Shown piece by piece: positions 54,269 to 64,000 of a stretch of DNA of 64,000 nt. Both the position numbers and the translations under genes were made by a program. How positions within the stretch are numbered: the stretch's first letter is position 1; every line of letters begins with the position of its first letter. The stretch is from UBA1309 sp047605645 (lineage in GTDB: Bacteria; Bacteroidota; Bacteroidia; Bacteroidales; Dysgonomonadaceae). The stretch covers positions 45,748 through 109,747 of the forward strand of contig JASGFJ010000013.1 in assembly GCA_047605645.1 (NCBI GenBank), given 5' to 3'. The notes under the pieces were generated by a model. That model was not told where the DNA came from. It saw only the letters and a list, made by a program, of their open reading frames with translations, and made no database searches.

Positions 54269-55612
54269 ATGAAACGTCTTATCCATCTACTCGTATTTAG
54301 TTTCTGTTGTACTGCTCTGCAGATTCAGGCACAGGACAAAATATGGTCGTTAAACGACTGCCTGAGTTATGCTGTGGCACACAGTTCCAAAATCAGCAAC
54401 CAACAGGCACAAAACAGCATTTATCATCAAAACTTTATGGAGGCAGTCGGATCTTTACTTCCCTCTCTGAAAGCATACACTACGACATATCTGAACTTCG
54501 GACGTGGCTTGGATGCAGAGACAAACACATACATCGACAACAATTCATTCAGCAACAGCTATGTCATTTATTCTTCGCTCACCTTGTTTGACGGATTATC
54601 CGGAATCAATAAAGTAAAAATGCAGAAGATAAACAAGTTGAAAGGTATCCTCCAATTGCAAAACATTATAGATGCAACTGCTTACGACACAATGGAGGCG
54701 TTTTTCAATGTTGTATATTTTCAGGAAATGATAAAACTAGCGGAACAGCAATTAGCAGAGAGTTCGCAGCAATTGGTACAAATAAAGAAAATGCAGCAAC
54801 TTGGAATGAAAAGCGCTCCGGATGTAGCAGAGATTGCATCAAAGGAAGCTGCCGATCAATACAATTTAACCCACCGGCAAAATATCTACCGGATTGGGAT
54901 CATTCAATTGAAAGAGAAAATGAATTTTCCCATCGAAGACGAACTGCAAGTAAAATTTGAGGCAGATCTTCCGTTACCAACCAAAGAACAAACCACAGCT
55001 TTGGATATTTTCCAAACCGCCCAGGAGAATAATCCCAAACTACAAATCTCCGCCAAAGCGCTTCATGCGCAGGATATGGCATACAAATCGGCTCGTGGTT
55101 CACTTTGGCCAACCATCAATGCTGAAGCCGGCTGGTCTACCAACTTCGCCCGTTATATGGACGGAAGCGACTATCGTTCATTCAAAGAGCAATTCCACGA
55201 AAAACGAGGATATTATGTAGGATTCACCCTCTCAATTCCTCTATTTTCGGGTTTTTCCCGTTCAGCCGGAATACGTCGAAATAAAGCGCTTCTGATTATA
55301 ACTCAAAACGATTACAACGATGCCCGACGCACCTTATATGCAGAGATAGCACAAGCGATAACCGACATGAACGGACTCGCCGATGAATATGCCCAAGCCG
55401 GGAAACAGACTGCAGCTGCTGAAGAAGCATACCGGATGAATCAACAGAAATATACGCAGGGGCTCGTCAGTATACTCGATTTACACACCAGCGAAAACAA
55501 ACGACAGGAGGCCCGCATCAATCGCCTGAATGCACGTTTCAAGTACGAACTCAAATCCCGCCTGGTTGAATATTACAAAGGCAAACCCTTATTCGAATCA
55601 GTAAATCAATAA
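54269..55612 (+). CDS. TolC-family outer membrane efflux protein
   Basis: 447 residues from MKRLIHLLVFSFCC (an in-frame ATG is 24 bp upstream). Signal peptide ending near QIQAQ. The mature part shows the duplicated helical TolC pattern (LNDCLSYAVAHSSKISNQQA in the first repeat; KALHAQDMAYKSARGSLWPT in the second) with long helices predicted to span the periplasm. It should form the outer duct for the adaptor and ABC permeases encoded downstream. Five bp separate it from the adaptor gene. Confidence 0.9.
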   Translation: MKRLIHLLVFSFCCTALQIQAQDKIWSLNDCLSYAVAHSSKISNQQAQNSIYHQNFMEAVGSLLPSLKAYTTTYLNFGRGLDAETNTYIDNNSFSNSYVIYSSLTLFDGLSGINKVKMQKINKLKGILQLQNIIDATAYDTMEAFFNVVYFQEMIKLAEQQLAESSQQLVQIKKMQQLGMKSAPDVAEIASKEAADQYNLTHRQNIYRIGIIQLKEKMNFPIEDELQVKFEADLPLPTKEQTTALDIFQTAQENNPKLQISAKALHAQDMAYKSARGSLWPTINAEAGWSTNFARYMDGSDYRSFKEQFHEKRGYYVGFTLSIPLFSGFSRSAGIRRNKALLIITQNDYNDARRTLYAEIAQAITDMNGLADEYAQAGKQTAAAEEAYRMNQQKYTQGLVSILDLHTSENKRQEARINRLNARFKYELKSRLVEYYKGKPLFESVNQ

Positions 55613-55617
55613 AGCTC

Positions 55618-56871
55618 ATGGATATACAAATCGAAAAGAAAAAAGGAATACAGAGAAAACATCTCCCCTATTTAATCGGAGCAACCGTGTTGCTTGTGGC
55701 AATCAGCTGGCTGATTTTCGGCAGTAGAAGAAATCAGTTAAATATCGATAGCAGAACACTAAGTATTCAGCAAACCACCAAGGGACAATTTAATGATTTT
55801 ATCCGGGTAAACGGACAAGTACAACCCATCAATACCATTCAACTGAGTGCCGTTGAGGGAGGAATGGTCGCAGAAAAACTGGTGGAGGAAGGAGCAATGC
55901 TGAAAGCAGGACAAGTGATTATCCGGCTCAACAACCCAATGCTTAATCTGAATATTCTCGATAGTGAAGCGCAATTAGCAGAGAAACAAAATTTTCTGCG
56001 CAATACGCAGGTCACTATGGAACAGGAACGCCTGAGCCTCAAAAAAGAAAAACTTCAACTAGATTTGGATATCAATCGGAAGAAACGCAAGTATGAACAA
56101 TATCAGCAGCTGTTCAGCCAAAATCTGACCTCAAAAGAGGAATACCTGCAAGCCAAAGAGGATTATGAATATGCCGTAAACAGTCGCCAGCTGGTGATAG
56201 AACGGCAAAAACAAGACTCAATTTACCGCCATGTACAGATGAGCCAAATGCAGGAAAGCCTGAACAACATGCAAAAAAATTTACTACTTGTGCGCCAACG
56301 TATCGAGAATCTGAATGTAAAAGCTCCTTTAGACGGGCAACTAGGGTTGCTGGAAGTGGAAATCGGACAAAATGTGCCGACCGGCGGGCGTGTCGGACAA
56401 ATTAGTGTTCTTTCGGATTACAAAGTGGAAGCTTCTATCGATGAATACTACATCGACCGGATTCGCCAGGGATTAGCTGCCACATTTGAGCGCCAGGACA
56501 AAAATTTCGCATTGCGTGTACGCAAGGTTTACCCCGAGGTGAGGGACAAACAGTTTAAAGTGGATTTTGTTTTTTCAGGAGAACGCCCCGGAAATATTCG
56601 CGCAGGACAAACTTACTATATAAATTTACAACTTGGACAGCCATCCGAATCTATCTTAATACCTCGCGGCCCTTTTTATCAGGCAACAGGAGGAAGATGG
56701 ATTTTCGTGGTCGACAGGAACGGCAATAAAGCCGTGAGACGTAACATTACCATTACCCGACAGAACCCCAATTTCTATGAAGTGACATCGGGGTTGAATC
56801 CCGGAGAAAGAGTAATTACCTCTTCTTATGATAATTTCGGTGATGCACAGGAATTAATCATTAAGAAATAA
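55618..56871 (+). CDS. HlyD/MacA-type periplasmic adaptor
   Basis: 417 residues. N-terminal membrane anchor LIGATVLLVAISWLIFG; biotinyl-lipoyl half-domain NTIQLSAVEGGMVAEKLVEEG; a long coiled-coil hairpin (about 115-230, rich in Glu, Gln, Lys, Leu); then the second lipoyl half (NVKAPLDGQLGLLEVEIGQ) and beta-barrel domains. It would bridge inner-membrane ABC permeases to the TolC-like duct. Cotranscribed with the tolC-like gene. Confidence 0.9.
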   Translation: MDIQIEKKKGIQRKHLPYLIGATVLLVAISWLIFGSRRNQLNIDSRTLSIQQTTKGQFNDFIRVNGQVQPINTIQLSAVEGGMVAEKLVEEGAMLKAGQVIIRLNNPMLNLNILDSEAQLAEKQNFLRNTQVTMEQERLSLKKEKLQLDLDINRKKRKYEQYQQLFSQNLTSKEEYLQAKEDYEYAVNSRQLVIERQKQDSIYRHVQMSQMQESLNNMQKNLLLVRQRIENLNVKAPLDGQLGLLEVEIGQNVPTGGRVGQISVLSDYKVEASIDEYYIDRIRQGLAATFERQDKNFALRVRKVYPEVRDKQFKVDFVFSGERPGNIRAGQTYYINLQLGQPSESILIPRGPFYQATGGRWIFVVDRNGNKAVRRNITITRQNPNFYEVTSGLNPGERVITSSYDNFGDAQELIIKK

Positions 56872-56901
56872 AGAAGTACCCTATAAAAAATTTCAATCAG
56901 A

Positions 56902-57660
56902 ATGAAAGCATTTTTTTTATCAATACTCGTATTATTTTTCATAAATACAATAATCTGCGAAGCGCAAAACACTGTGACAATTGCAGGAAAGGTTACGGAC
57001 TTTCAGGGGAATCCGATCGATAGTAGTATAGTTGAACTGCTACACCCAAACTTCAAAACCGCTTATGAAACCTATACCGACAAGAAGGGCAATTACAAAT
57101 TGAATGTTGAAAAAGGAAAATATATGGCAATGTATGTCATTCGCCCTAAGGAATATCCTCGACAAAATCAGGTTTCAGAAAACAATATGCGACTGGAATA
57201 TTGGGCATGGAATATTATTGCAGATAAAGACCTGGTCATCAACCCGCGCTACCACCGGCTTGAAATCTATGGCAGTCATGTCTTTGAAACGTATGGAGGT
57301 TATCCCGGTCTATTTATATATTTCCGACCGATGAGTTTAACTAAATACTTATCTTATCCAAAAGAAATATATCTGGATAAAGCAAAAAGTGAGAAAATAG
57401 CAGATATTTCAGTGAAGCCGGAAAATCTCAAAATACAAATATACGCAGACGAGGAGCCTGTCAAAATTAATTCTATTCAACCAATTGAAGAATATCACGG
57501 TGAAAACCAAAAGTCAATGACGGCTTACCTCGTGCAGGTAGATTACCCGAAATCCAAAATCCAAAAACCATATATTGTCTTTAGAATTATTGCAGAGAAT
57601 ACTGAATTTGGAGAAAAAGGTGAAAATATTTTCTTTTATGAAAGAGAAAAATTCAATTAG
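56902..57660 (+). CDS. Secreted protein with carboxypeptidase-like regulatory domain
   Basis: 252 residues. Signal peptide MKAFFLSILVLFFINTIICEAQ. Residues about 25-100 form a carboxypeptidase-like (Ig-fold) domain: VTIAGKVTDFQGNPIDSSIV, then YTDKKGNYKLNVEKGKYMAM. The rest (LEIYGSHVFETYGGYPGLFI, SEKIADISVKPENLKI) is unassigned, perhaps a second beta domain. It sits between the adaptor and the first permease gene of the efflux operon, so an accessory role in export is possible. Confidence 0.7.
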   Translation: MKAFFLSILVLFFINTIICEAQNTVTIAGKVTDFQGNPIDSSIVELLHPNFKTAYETYTDKKGNYKLNVEKGKYMAMYVIRPKEYPRQNQVSENNMRLEYWAWNIIADKDLVINPRYHRLEIYGSHVFETYGGYPGLFIYFRPMSLTKYLSYPKEIYLDKAKSEKIADISVKPENLKIQIYADEEPVKINSIQPIEEYHGENQKSMTAYLVQVDYPKSKIQKPYIVFRIIAENTEFGEKGENIFFYEREKFN

Positions 57661-57769
57661 CGAATTAAGAAATAAAGAAGCAAGCGACAAATTCAAATGT
57701 ACGATAATTTATACATATCTGTGTTTCTTCTATATAAAGTAGCAATAAAATAGTAAGATCTTATCATCG

Positions 57770-60139
57770 ATGAAAACCTTAAGAATTATATTCCGGTCTT
57801 TCTTCAAGAAAGGGCAAAACAACATCATTAAAGTCACGTCACTGGGCATTGGCCTGACGGTGGCGATGGTGCTGCTTGCTAAAGTAAGTTTTGATGCAAA
57901 TTTCGACAACTTCTTTCCGGATGCGGAACATATTTACCAGATACAGTCCAGGTTTAAGCCGGATAAGTCTAGTTCGGAAGAACAATCCTCCAATTCAACC
58001 TCGGGTGCAATCGCCATAGGCATGAAAAACGACATTCCGGGGGTGAAACTAGCAACTCGTTTCACGCCTATATCTGGAGAAGAAGTTGTTTTTAAGACCT
58101 CTGACAACAAGAAATACAAAGCCGGATTTATCCTTGCTGATTCGTGTTTTTTTGAGATGTTTCCCCGGAAAATAACAGCAGAAAGCAGCCCCGGGGAATT
58201 ATTATCCCGTCCGATGACCGCTCTCATTGCAAAATCGGTAGCCGCCAAGATGGGTAACAAGTTAATAGGGAAAAGCATAACCATCGAGGCGTATCCGGGA
58301 AGAGAGCTTGTCATTGCCGGTATTTTCGATGATTTTCCATTGAACTCACATTTAAGAAGATGCACTGCTGTTATCTCCATGTCGAGTATTGGTAGATTTA
58401 CGTGGGACGGCAGCATGAATTGGCTGGGTAACGACCGCTATCTCAGTTACGTGAAAATCAGCCCGAACGTCAATCCGGTCACTTTGGAAAAAAGCATCCG
58501 CCGGATGCAGGTAAAGTACCAGAATATCGAACAGCTGGAAAAAGAAAACAACCTCTATCTTAAATACGATCTGGAATCCTTGCCTCAACTCCATAGCGGA
58601 AGCAAAGAAGTGAAACGAATGATGCTGGTGCTTTCGGTAGTTGCTTTTTCGTTGATATTTACGGCTGTTCTCAACTATCTACTCATTGTGATTACGTCGA
58701 TGTTTCGTAAAACCAAAGAAGTAGCGATCAACAAATGTTACGGAGCTTCCGCTGTAGACATTGTTCGCCAAACTCTGACAGAAACAGTTTTTCATTTCGG
58801 TATCGCACTACTGATGAGCCTGGTGCTTATTTTTCTCTTCAAACACCAGATTGAAAACCTGCTGGGTATTCCGGTTTATCATCTATTCAGCTGGAAAGCC
58901 TGCTCACTTATTGGTGGATTGTTCGTTATGACCTGTCTTATTGCATCCATTATCCCATCCAGTATCCTATGTCGAATCCCGGTCACATCGGCATTCCGTG
59001 GATACAGCCAGTCGCGCCGTACATGGAAACAGGTTTTTCTCTTTATTCAGGTGGTGGGAGCAGCATTTCTTGTTTCGTTTCTGGTTATAATCGGGAAGCA
59101 ATACAACCTGATGATAAACGAGAATTTAGGCTACAACTACAGTCAACTTTCGTTTGTGAAGTTAACGGGTCTTCCACCGGAAAAAATCTCATTAGTCCGC
59201 GATAAAATCGGACAACTGCCACAAGTTACTTCGGTTTCGACAGCCGATTGCCTGCCGATTGGCCACGCTTCAGGCAACAATGTGAGCCTGATTGGGGGCA
59301 AGGAAGATCTGTTTAATATCGCAGATCTTTACAGTATTGATTCCAATTATATCGCAACAATGGAAATTCCGATTGTCGCCGGAAAAAATTTCGACAAGGA
59401 AAGCCAGCGAAACGATGTCATTGTCAGCCGCTCTTTTGCAGAAAAAATGAAAATACTGGCCGGATGGAAAGATATTATCGGGAAAAATCTGAATATTTCC
59501 GAGCACGGGCAATGTCGCGTAACAGGCGTTTATTCCGACATTCGCATCGGCTCTTTGAGAGACAACGACACACGTCCTTCAGCAATGTTCTACAGCGAAG
59601 TACCTTCTTCCATTTTGATAATTAAAATAAAAAACATTCAAGGAAATATATATCAGCAGATTCAACAGATTTTTCAGGAAATAATCCCTGATAAGGAAAC
59701 GGATATTATGCCCTACAAGGACAACCTCATAAGTCAGTATTCGGATGTAAAAAATTTCAGGGATGCGATCTTCATCGGAAGTCTCGTCACGTTACTGATA
59801 ACTCTCATTGGATTGATTGGATATATGAATAGCGAAATGCAACGACGCACCTCTGAAATCGCTATCCGGAAAGTGACGGGAGCAACATTGGCCGACATAT
59901 TCATGCTCTTTGTCCGGGAACCGCTTATCTCTTCTCCTCTGGCTATTTTACTGGGATGTGTTGCTACACTGTTTATCGGAAGAGAATGGATGAACAATTT
60001 TGCAGAAAAAGTAGCCTTTTCACCCTTTACCTTTATTAGTTGCGGATTATTTATCCTTCTGATTATCGAAATAGTTGTTGTCCTCAATTGCTACAGAGTG
60101 GCGAATCAGAATCCTGTTAAATCTCTAAAATCAGAATAA
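57770..60139 (+). CDS. MacB/FtsX-type ABC transporter permease
   Basis: 789 residues. First TM helix near residues 22-40 (TSLGIGLTVAMVLLAKVSF), then a periplasmic MacB-core domain with the pattern FFEMFPRKITAES and SITIEAYPGRELVIAGIFDDFP, then TM helices around VVAFSLIFTAVLNYLLIVI, a second half and a final four-helix FtsX segment (LVTLLITLIGLIGYM). Without an ATPase domain of its own, it should use the ATPase at 62606. Three bp separate it from the next permease gene. Confidence 0.88.
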   Translation: MKTLRIIFRSFFKKGQNNIIKVTSLGIGLTVAMVLLAKVSFDANFDNFFPDAEHIYQIQSRFKPDKSSSEEQSSNSTSGAIAIGMKNDIPGVKLATRFTPISGEEVVFKTSDNKKYKAGFILADSCFFEMFPRKITAESSPGELLSRPMTALIAKSVAAKMGNKLIGKSITIEAYPGRELVIAGIFDDFPLNSHLRRCTAVISMSSIGRFTWDGSMNWLGNDRYLSYVKISPNVNPVTLEKSIRRMQVKYQNIEQLEKENNLYLKYDLESLPQLHSGSKEVKRMMLVLSVVAFSLIFTAVLNYLLIVITSMFRKTKEVAINKCYGASAVDIVRQTLTETVFHFGIALLMSLVLIFLFKHQIENLLGIPVYHLFSWKACSLIGGLFVMTCLIASIIPSSILCRIPVTSAFRGYSQSRRTWKQVFLFIQVVGAAFLVSFLVIIGKQYNLMINENLGYNYSQLSFVKLTGLPPEKISLVRDKIGQLPQVTSVSTADCLPIGHASGNNVSLIGGKEDLFNIADLYSIDSNYIATMEIPIVAGKNFDKESQRNDVIVSRSFAEKMKILAGWKDIIGKNLNISEHGQCRVTGVYSDIRIGSLRDNDTRPSAMFYSEVPSSILIIKIKNIQGNIYQQIQQIFQEIIPDKETDIMPYKDNLISQYSDVKNFRDAIFIGSLVTLLITLIGLIGYMNSEMQRRTSEIAIRKVTGATLADIFMLFVREPLISSPLAILLGCVATLFIGREWMNNFAEKVAFSPFTFISCGLFILLIIEIVVVLNCYRVANQNPVKSLKSE

Positions 60140-60142
60140 AAA

Positions 60143-62578
60143 ATGAATTCAGTATTCAAAAACTTCATCTATGTATTGGAGAAATACAAGGCCTCAAGTA
60201 TCCTGAATATTTTGGGACTGACTTTAGCTTTTGCAGCTTTTCTGATGATTAGTATAGAAGTATATAGAGAATACAGTTTTGAAAGCTGCCATTCACTTGC
60301 TTCCCGAATCTACAGAGTAGATGGCATCGATACGAAGACTGGAGAAACATGGTCGATTCACTCACAACCGTTTACAGCTGCGGTGATACATTCCTCACCG
60401 CACATACTCAAAGGGACATTGATAAATCCGTATATTCGAAATTTTTATATAACCGCGAACGAGGCAGATAAGACAAAAGGGTTCAAAGAAGATATTACGA
60501 TCTGTAACACCGATATTGTTGATATATTCAACTTCGACATGCTGGAGGGAGATAAACACTGCCTTAGCGATCCGCAAAAAGTACTTTTACCCGAAAGTAT
60601 AGCACGGAAAATATTCGGGAACAAACCGGCAGTAGGGAAATCGCTCCATTTGAATGGCTATTTATGGACAAAACAGGATAGAGGCTCTCTCGTTGTAGGA
60701 GGTGTATTTAAAGACTTTCCCGAAAACACTCAATTGGAGAATACCATTTATACGGCTATCAATGAGAATGACGGAGCTCAGGATTGGAGTAGCTCCAATT
60801 ATTTCTGCTACATTCTATTGGATGAAGATACCCAACCGGAAGATATTGTATCTAATTTCAACAAACATTTCGACTGGGGGAAGAAAGGAACCTATAATCA
60901 GAAATCACAATCCATACAACTCATTCCCGTCGAATCTATATTCTTCATGAATAGCGACCCTTCAGGCAAAATGATAAAAAGCGGAAACCCACAAAAACCA
61001 CTTATCCTGATAAGTATCGGCCTGTTGATTATCTGCATCGCCATTATCAACTACACCAATTTCAATATGGCGCTGGCACCCATTCGGGTAAAGAGCATCA
61101 ATGCGCGTAAAATATTTGGTGCTTCCCATACTGGATTACGGATCGGAATCATTGTGGAGGGAATTTTATTCAGTCTATTGGCCTACCTGCTTGCAGCCGG
61201 ACTGGTGTGCCTTTTATCAAAAAATCATTGGCTTCCTTTTGTACCTACAAACCTGCTTTGGGCAACCAATAAAACAGCCTTCCTGCTCACTCTTGCCATT
61301 GCTCTTTTGACGGGTTTTATTGCCTCCATCCGGCCTGCATTTTATATCACATTACATTCTCCGGCTATGGTTTTGAAACGAAATTTCGGTTTGTCCCGTT
61401 CCGAAAAGAGAAGCCGCGAATGGCTTATCGGATTCCAGCTTTTCATCTCGATTGCCTTGATTATTGCTGCTACTTTTATTTACATACAGAACAAGTATAT
61501 GAGAAACTTCGCATTGGGATACGACACGACCAATGTAAGTGTTGTAGAATTGTCCGAGAAAATAGCGAAATCGCAAAAAAACACACTTATTGCTGCTCTA
61601 AAAACAAATCCGGACATTGAGGATGTTGCATTTTCTTTGCAAAAAATCGGAGCTTCGGATAATTACCGTACCTGGGGAGGAACCTTTAAAGGTGAAAACA
61701 TTGGTTTTTATTCTTTAGGTGTATCCCACAACATTTTGGATGTCTTGAAAATATCTTTACCCGAAGGAAAGAAACCCGATGAAACAACAGATAGACAGAA
61801 ATCCATTTATTACGTAATTAATAAAGGGATGAGTGAAAGATATGATATCCATCCCGGTGACATCATCCATGTGGGTTGGATGAAACGAGATTCCGATTCC
61901 GAAAACGGCCGGGTTTTAGGGGTTGTGGACAACATAAAATTTCGCTCCCTGCGCTATAGTAGTGGTGAAAATAATAGCTTGCTGGCATTAGGAAATAGTT
62001 TTGCAAATATGGCTTTCGTATTCAACGACTGGCAGGTGTAAACCTATTCATATATAAGAATAAAGAACGGAGCTGACATCAAGCATACAATGCAATTTAT
62101 TGAAAAAACAATTTATAACTTAGATCCCGCTTATCCTGTTAAAATAGAATCTTACGATGAAATATTCAACGACTTATACACACAGGAAAGAGCAACAGCT
62201 CTCACAATCGGTTGTTTTAGCCTGCTGGCTGTCATCATTTCTATAGTAGGCGTATTCGGGCTGGTAATGTTTGAATGCCAATTTAAAAGAAAAGAAGTGA
62301 GTATCCGCAAGGCAATGGGTGCCACTTCCGGAGAAATATTGATTCTTTTCAACAAGATATATCTCAAAATATTCCTAATTAGTTTTCTTTTGGCCGTACC
62401 CGTGGGATATTACATTGTGGAACGCTGGCTGACAAACTTTGCCTATAAAACCGATATCGAATGGTGGGTGTTTGCCGGTGCCGGCTTATCAGTTCTTCTG
62501 ATCCTTCTGGCAACCATTACGTTGCAAAGTCATCGTGCGGCAATAGCCAATCCGGTAGATGCTCTTAAAAACGAATAA
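60143..62578 (+). pseudogene. MacB/FtsX-type ABC permease interrupted by an in-frame TAA
   Basis: One frame runs from the ATG at 60143 to a TAA at 62039-62041 (632 residues) and continues, without shift, past the stop to 62578. The join reads NDWQV-stop-TYSYIRIKNGADIK, matching the usual permease segment of this family before the C-terminal FtsX helices. The second part restarts at an ATG at 62090 (162 residues) and holds the last TM helices (LLAVIISIVGVFGLVMF, FLISFLLAVPVGYYIV). Either a nonsense mutation (CAA to TAA would be enough), a sequencing error, or two split products. Confidence 0.85.
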
Positions 62579-62605
62579 CAATCTAAAACATAAAGCCATA
62601 CAACA

Positions 62606-63286
62606 ATGATTAAAATTGAAAATCTAAAAAAGGTATTCCGTACAGAGGAAGTCGAAACAGTAGCCTTAAACAGCATTTCCATGCAAGTATCAAAAGGGGA
62701 ATTTGTGGCTATAATGGGACCTTCAGGATGTGGAAAATCCACTCTGCTCAACATCCTCGGATTGCTCGACAATCCCACTTCAGGGCATTATCTGCTGGAC
62801 AATACAGAGGTCGGAAATCTAAAAGAAAAAGAACGGACACAAAGCCGGAAAGGAAATATCGGATTTGTATTCCAGAGTTTCAACCTGATAGAAGAAATGA
62901 CAGTGTATGAGAATGTGGAACTTCCTCTGACTTATCTGAAAGTAAAAGCATCGGAACGAAAAAAACGAATTGAAGAGACTCTTCGCAGAATGAACATCAG
63001 CCATCGTGCCAAACATTTTCCCAATCAGCTTTCGGGAGGCCAGCAGCAACGTGTCGCGATTGCACGAGCGGTCATCGCCAACCCCAAACTGATTCTGGCT
63101 GATGAGCCGACAGGAAATCTGGATTCCAAAAACGGAAAAGACGTAATGGATTTATTGACTGAACTCAACCACGAAGGAACAACTATCGTAATGGTCACCC
63201 ATTCACAGCACGACGCAGCATTTGCTCACCGCACCATCAACCTGTTCGATGGCCAGATTGTGACCCAAGAACAAAATCTGCTCTAA
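62606..63286 (+). CDS. ABC transporter ATPase (MacB/LolD type)
   Basis: 226 residues. Walker A GPSGCGKST, Q-loop FVFQSFNLIEEM, signature LSGGQQQRVAIARA, Walker B LILADEPTGNLDS and H-loop VTHSQHDA are intact. It should energise the FtsX-type permeases on both sides (57770, 60143, 63318), as in type VII ABC systems such as MacB, which drive efflux or signalling by mechanical action across the periplasm. Spacing to neighbours is 27 and 31 bp. Confidence 0.95.
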   Translation: MIKIENLKKVFRTEEVETVALNSISMQVSKGEFVAIMGPSGCGKSTLLNILGLLDNPTSGHYLLDNTEVGNLKEKERTQSRKGNIGFVFQSFNLIEEMTVYENVELPLTYLKVKASERKKRIEETLRRMNISHRAKHFPNQLSGGQQQRVAIARAVIANPKLILADEPTGNLDSKNGKDVMDLLTELNHEGTTIVMVTHSQHDAAFAHRTINLFDGQIVTQEQNLL

Positions 63287-63317
63287 TTCAATTATTCAGT
63301 TATTTAACGATTCTCGT

Positions 63318-64000
63318 ATGCCGACACCGCTTCTTATACGACGTTTATCCAAATCGAAAGGACTCCGACTTATCAACATAGCCGGACTCTCCTTACTGTT
63401 TGCTTGTCTGCTTATTTCCTATGCACATATTCGTTGGGAAATGAGTTTTGACAAAATGTTTACACACTCCGGACAAATTGCCCGCCTCAGCTTGGGATTT
63501 GATGGACAACCGGCAGATGGCCGTATCTATATGAAAGAATACGACAAGAACCTGAAAAAATATCCGGAGATTACCGATGTGCTGACTTTATCCAATCTGT
63601 ATTCCGGATTACTCACCCTTCCCGGAGAAAAAATCCGGGTGGATAACCTGTTTCTTGCCTCAAACAATTTTTTCAGTTTTTTCGATACCGAATTTATAGC
63701 CGGCACGCTACCATCAGCATTTGACTCCAATGGAAAAGTAGTCATCAGTGACAAGCTGGCGTTGCGCCTTTTTGGAAAAACCGATGTTATCGGCAAGACA
63801 ATCGATATAGAAAACAGACGACTCAACAACAAACAGAGAATTATTTCCGGAGTGTACAAACAATTCCCGTTAAACGCTCATTTTCATCCGAATATAATCA
63901 TTTGCAACAACGGTGTGTTTGACGACCAGTATGCTTATTATTACCTGAAAACCGCAAAGAATACAGATCTGGAATTACTTAGTAAGAATTTAGCGAAGGA
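63318..64000 (+). CDS. MacB/FtsX-type ABC permease, N-terminal part (runs off the window)
   Basis: The frame opens at the ATG at 63318 (MPTPLLIRRLSKSKGLRLIN) and stays open to the last base, 227 codons. A first TM helix (IAGLSLLFACLLISYAHI) leads into a MacB-core-like periplasmic domain (FFSFFDTEFIAGTLPSAF, VVISDKLALRLFGKTDVIGK, IISGVYKQFPLNAHFHP), parallel to the permeases at 57770 and 60143. It is a further permease paralogue of the same operon. Confidence 0.85.
   Translation, partial: MPTPLLIRRLSKSKGLRLINIAGLSLLFACLLISYAHIRWEMSFDKMFTHSGQIARLSLGFDGQPADGRIYMKEYDKNLKKYPEITDVLTLSNLYSGLLTLPGEKIRVDNLFLASNNFFSFFDTEFIAGTLPSAFDSNGKVVISDKLALRLFGKTDVIGKTIDIENRRLNNKQRIISGVYKQFPLNAHFHPNIIICNNGVFDDQYAYYYLKTAKNTDLELLSKNLAK

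Overview
The window is chromosomal DNA from a Bacteroidota (Bacteroidales-like) bacterium. The signs are -7 boxes of the TAnnTTTG type with little Shine-Dalgarno, TonB-dependent receptors with carboxypeptidase-like N-terminal domains, a C-terminal sorting domain of the type IX kind, families typical of this phylum (DUF3836, DUF4301, DUF5020, DUF5063), and an argR-GNAT-argG-argC-argD arginine cluster. The species cannot be fixed from sequence alone. No phage, insertion sequence or CRISPR array was seen. Most of the window is housekeeping DNA, with one regulatory region that stands out.

Layout. 1-9.4 kb: end of purA, then on the minus strand acpH, a secreted subtilase, a lipoprotein, an M23/LysM envelope peptidase, ndk, priA and an outer-membrane barrel protein. 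9.5-14.1 kb: tRNA-Arg, an AddA/RecB-like helicase-nuclease overlapping a SUI1-type factor, and a methyltransferase. 14.2-22 kb: two TonB-dependent receptors, a DUF3836 protein, a hotdog thioesterase and a secreted endonuclease/exonuclease/phosphatase protein. 22-28 kb: rlmI, a DEDDy exonuclease, a DUF5063 gene, an acetyltransferase, pepD and aroB. 28-36.5 kb: a PepSY membrane protein with a duplicated linker, then the arginine cluster, which carries a MutS-like ATPase gene between argC and argD. 36.9-46.2 kb: a helix-hairpin-helix protein, a DUF4301 protein, a RelA-type (p)ppGpp synthetase, a DUF5020/NCS2 permease/GNAT group and an AroE-like gene. 46.3-53.6 kb: nrdDG facing nrdHIEF. 53.9-64 kb: tRNA-Glu and a TolC/adaptor/ABC efflux-type operon with several permeases, one interrupted by an in-frame stop.

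The most striking system lies at 46.3-53.6 kb. The anaerobic class III ribonucleotide reductase (nrdD-nrdG, minus strand) and a complete class Ib enzyme (nrdH-like, nrdI, nrdE, nrdF, plus strand) are transcribed away from each other, and each is preceded by its own cobalamin riboswitch, back to back within about 640 bp. The simplest reading is that adenosylcobalamin turns off both B12-independent reductases, leaving DNA precursor synthesis to a B12-dependent class II enzyme (NrdJ) that should be encoded elsewhere.

Other points of note are a folded element of about 160 nt between argG and argC, ARG-box-like sites over the argR promoter, a RelA whose hydrolase motifs are lost, and a 156-bp tandem duplication inside the PepSY gene.
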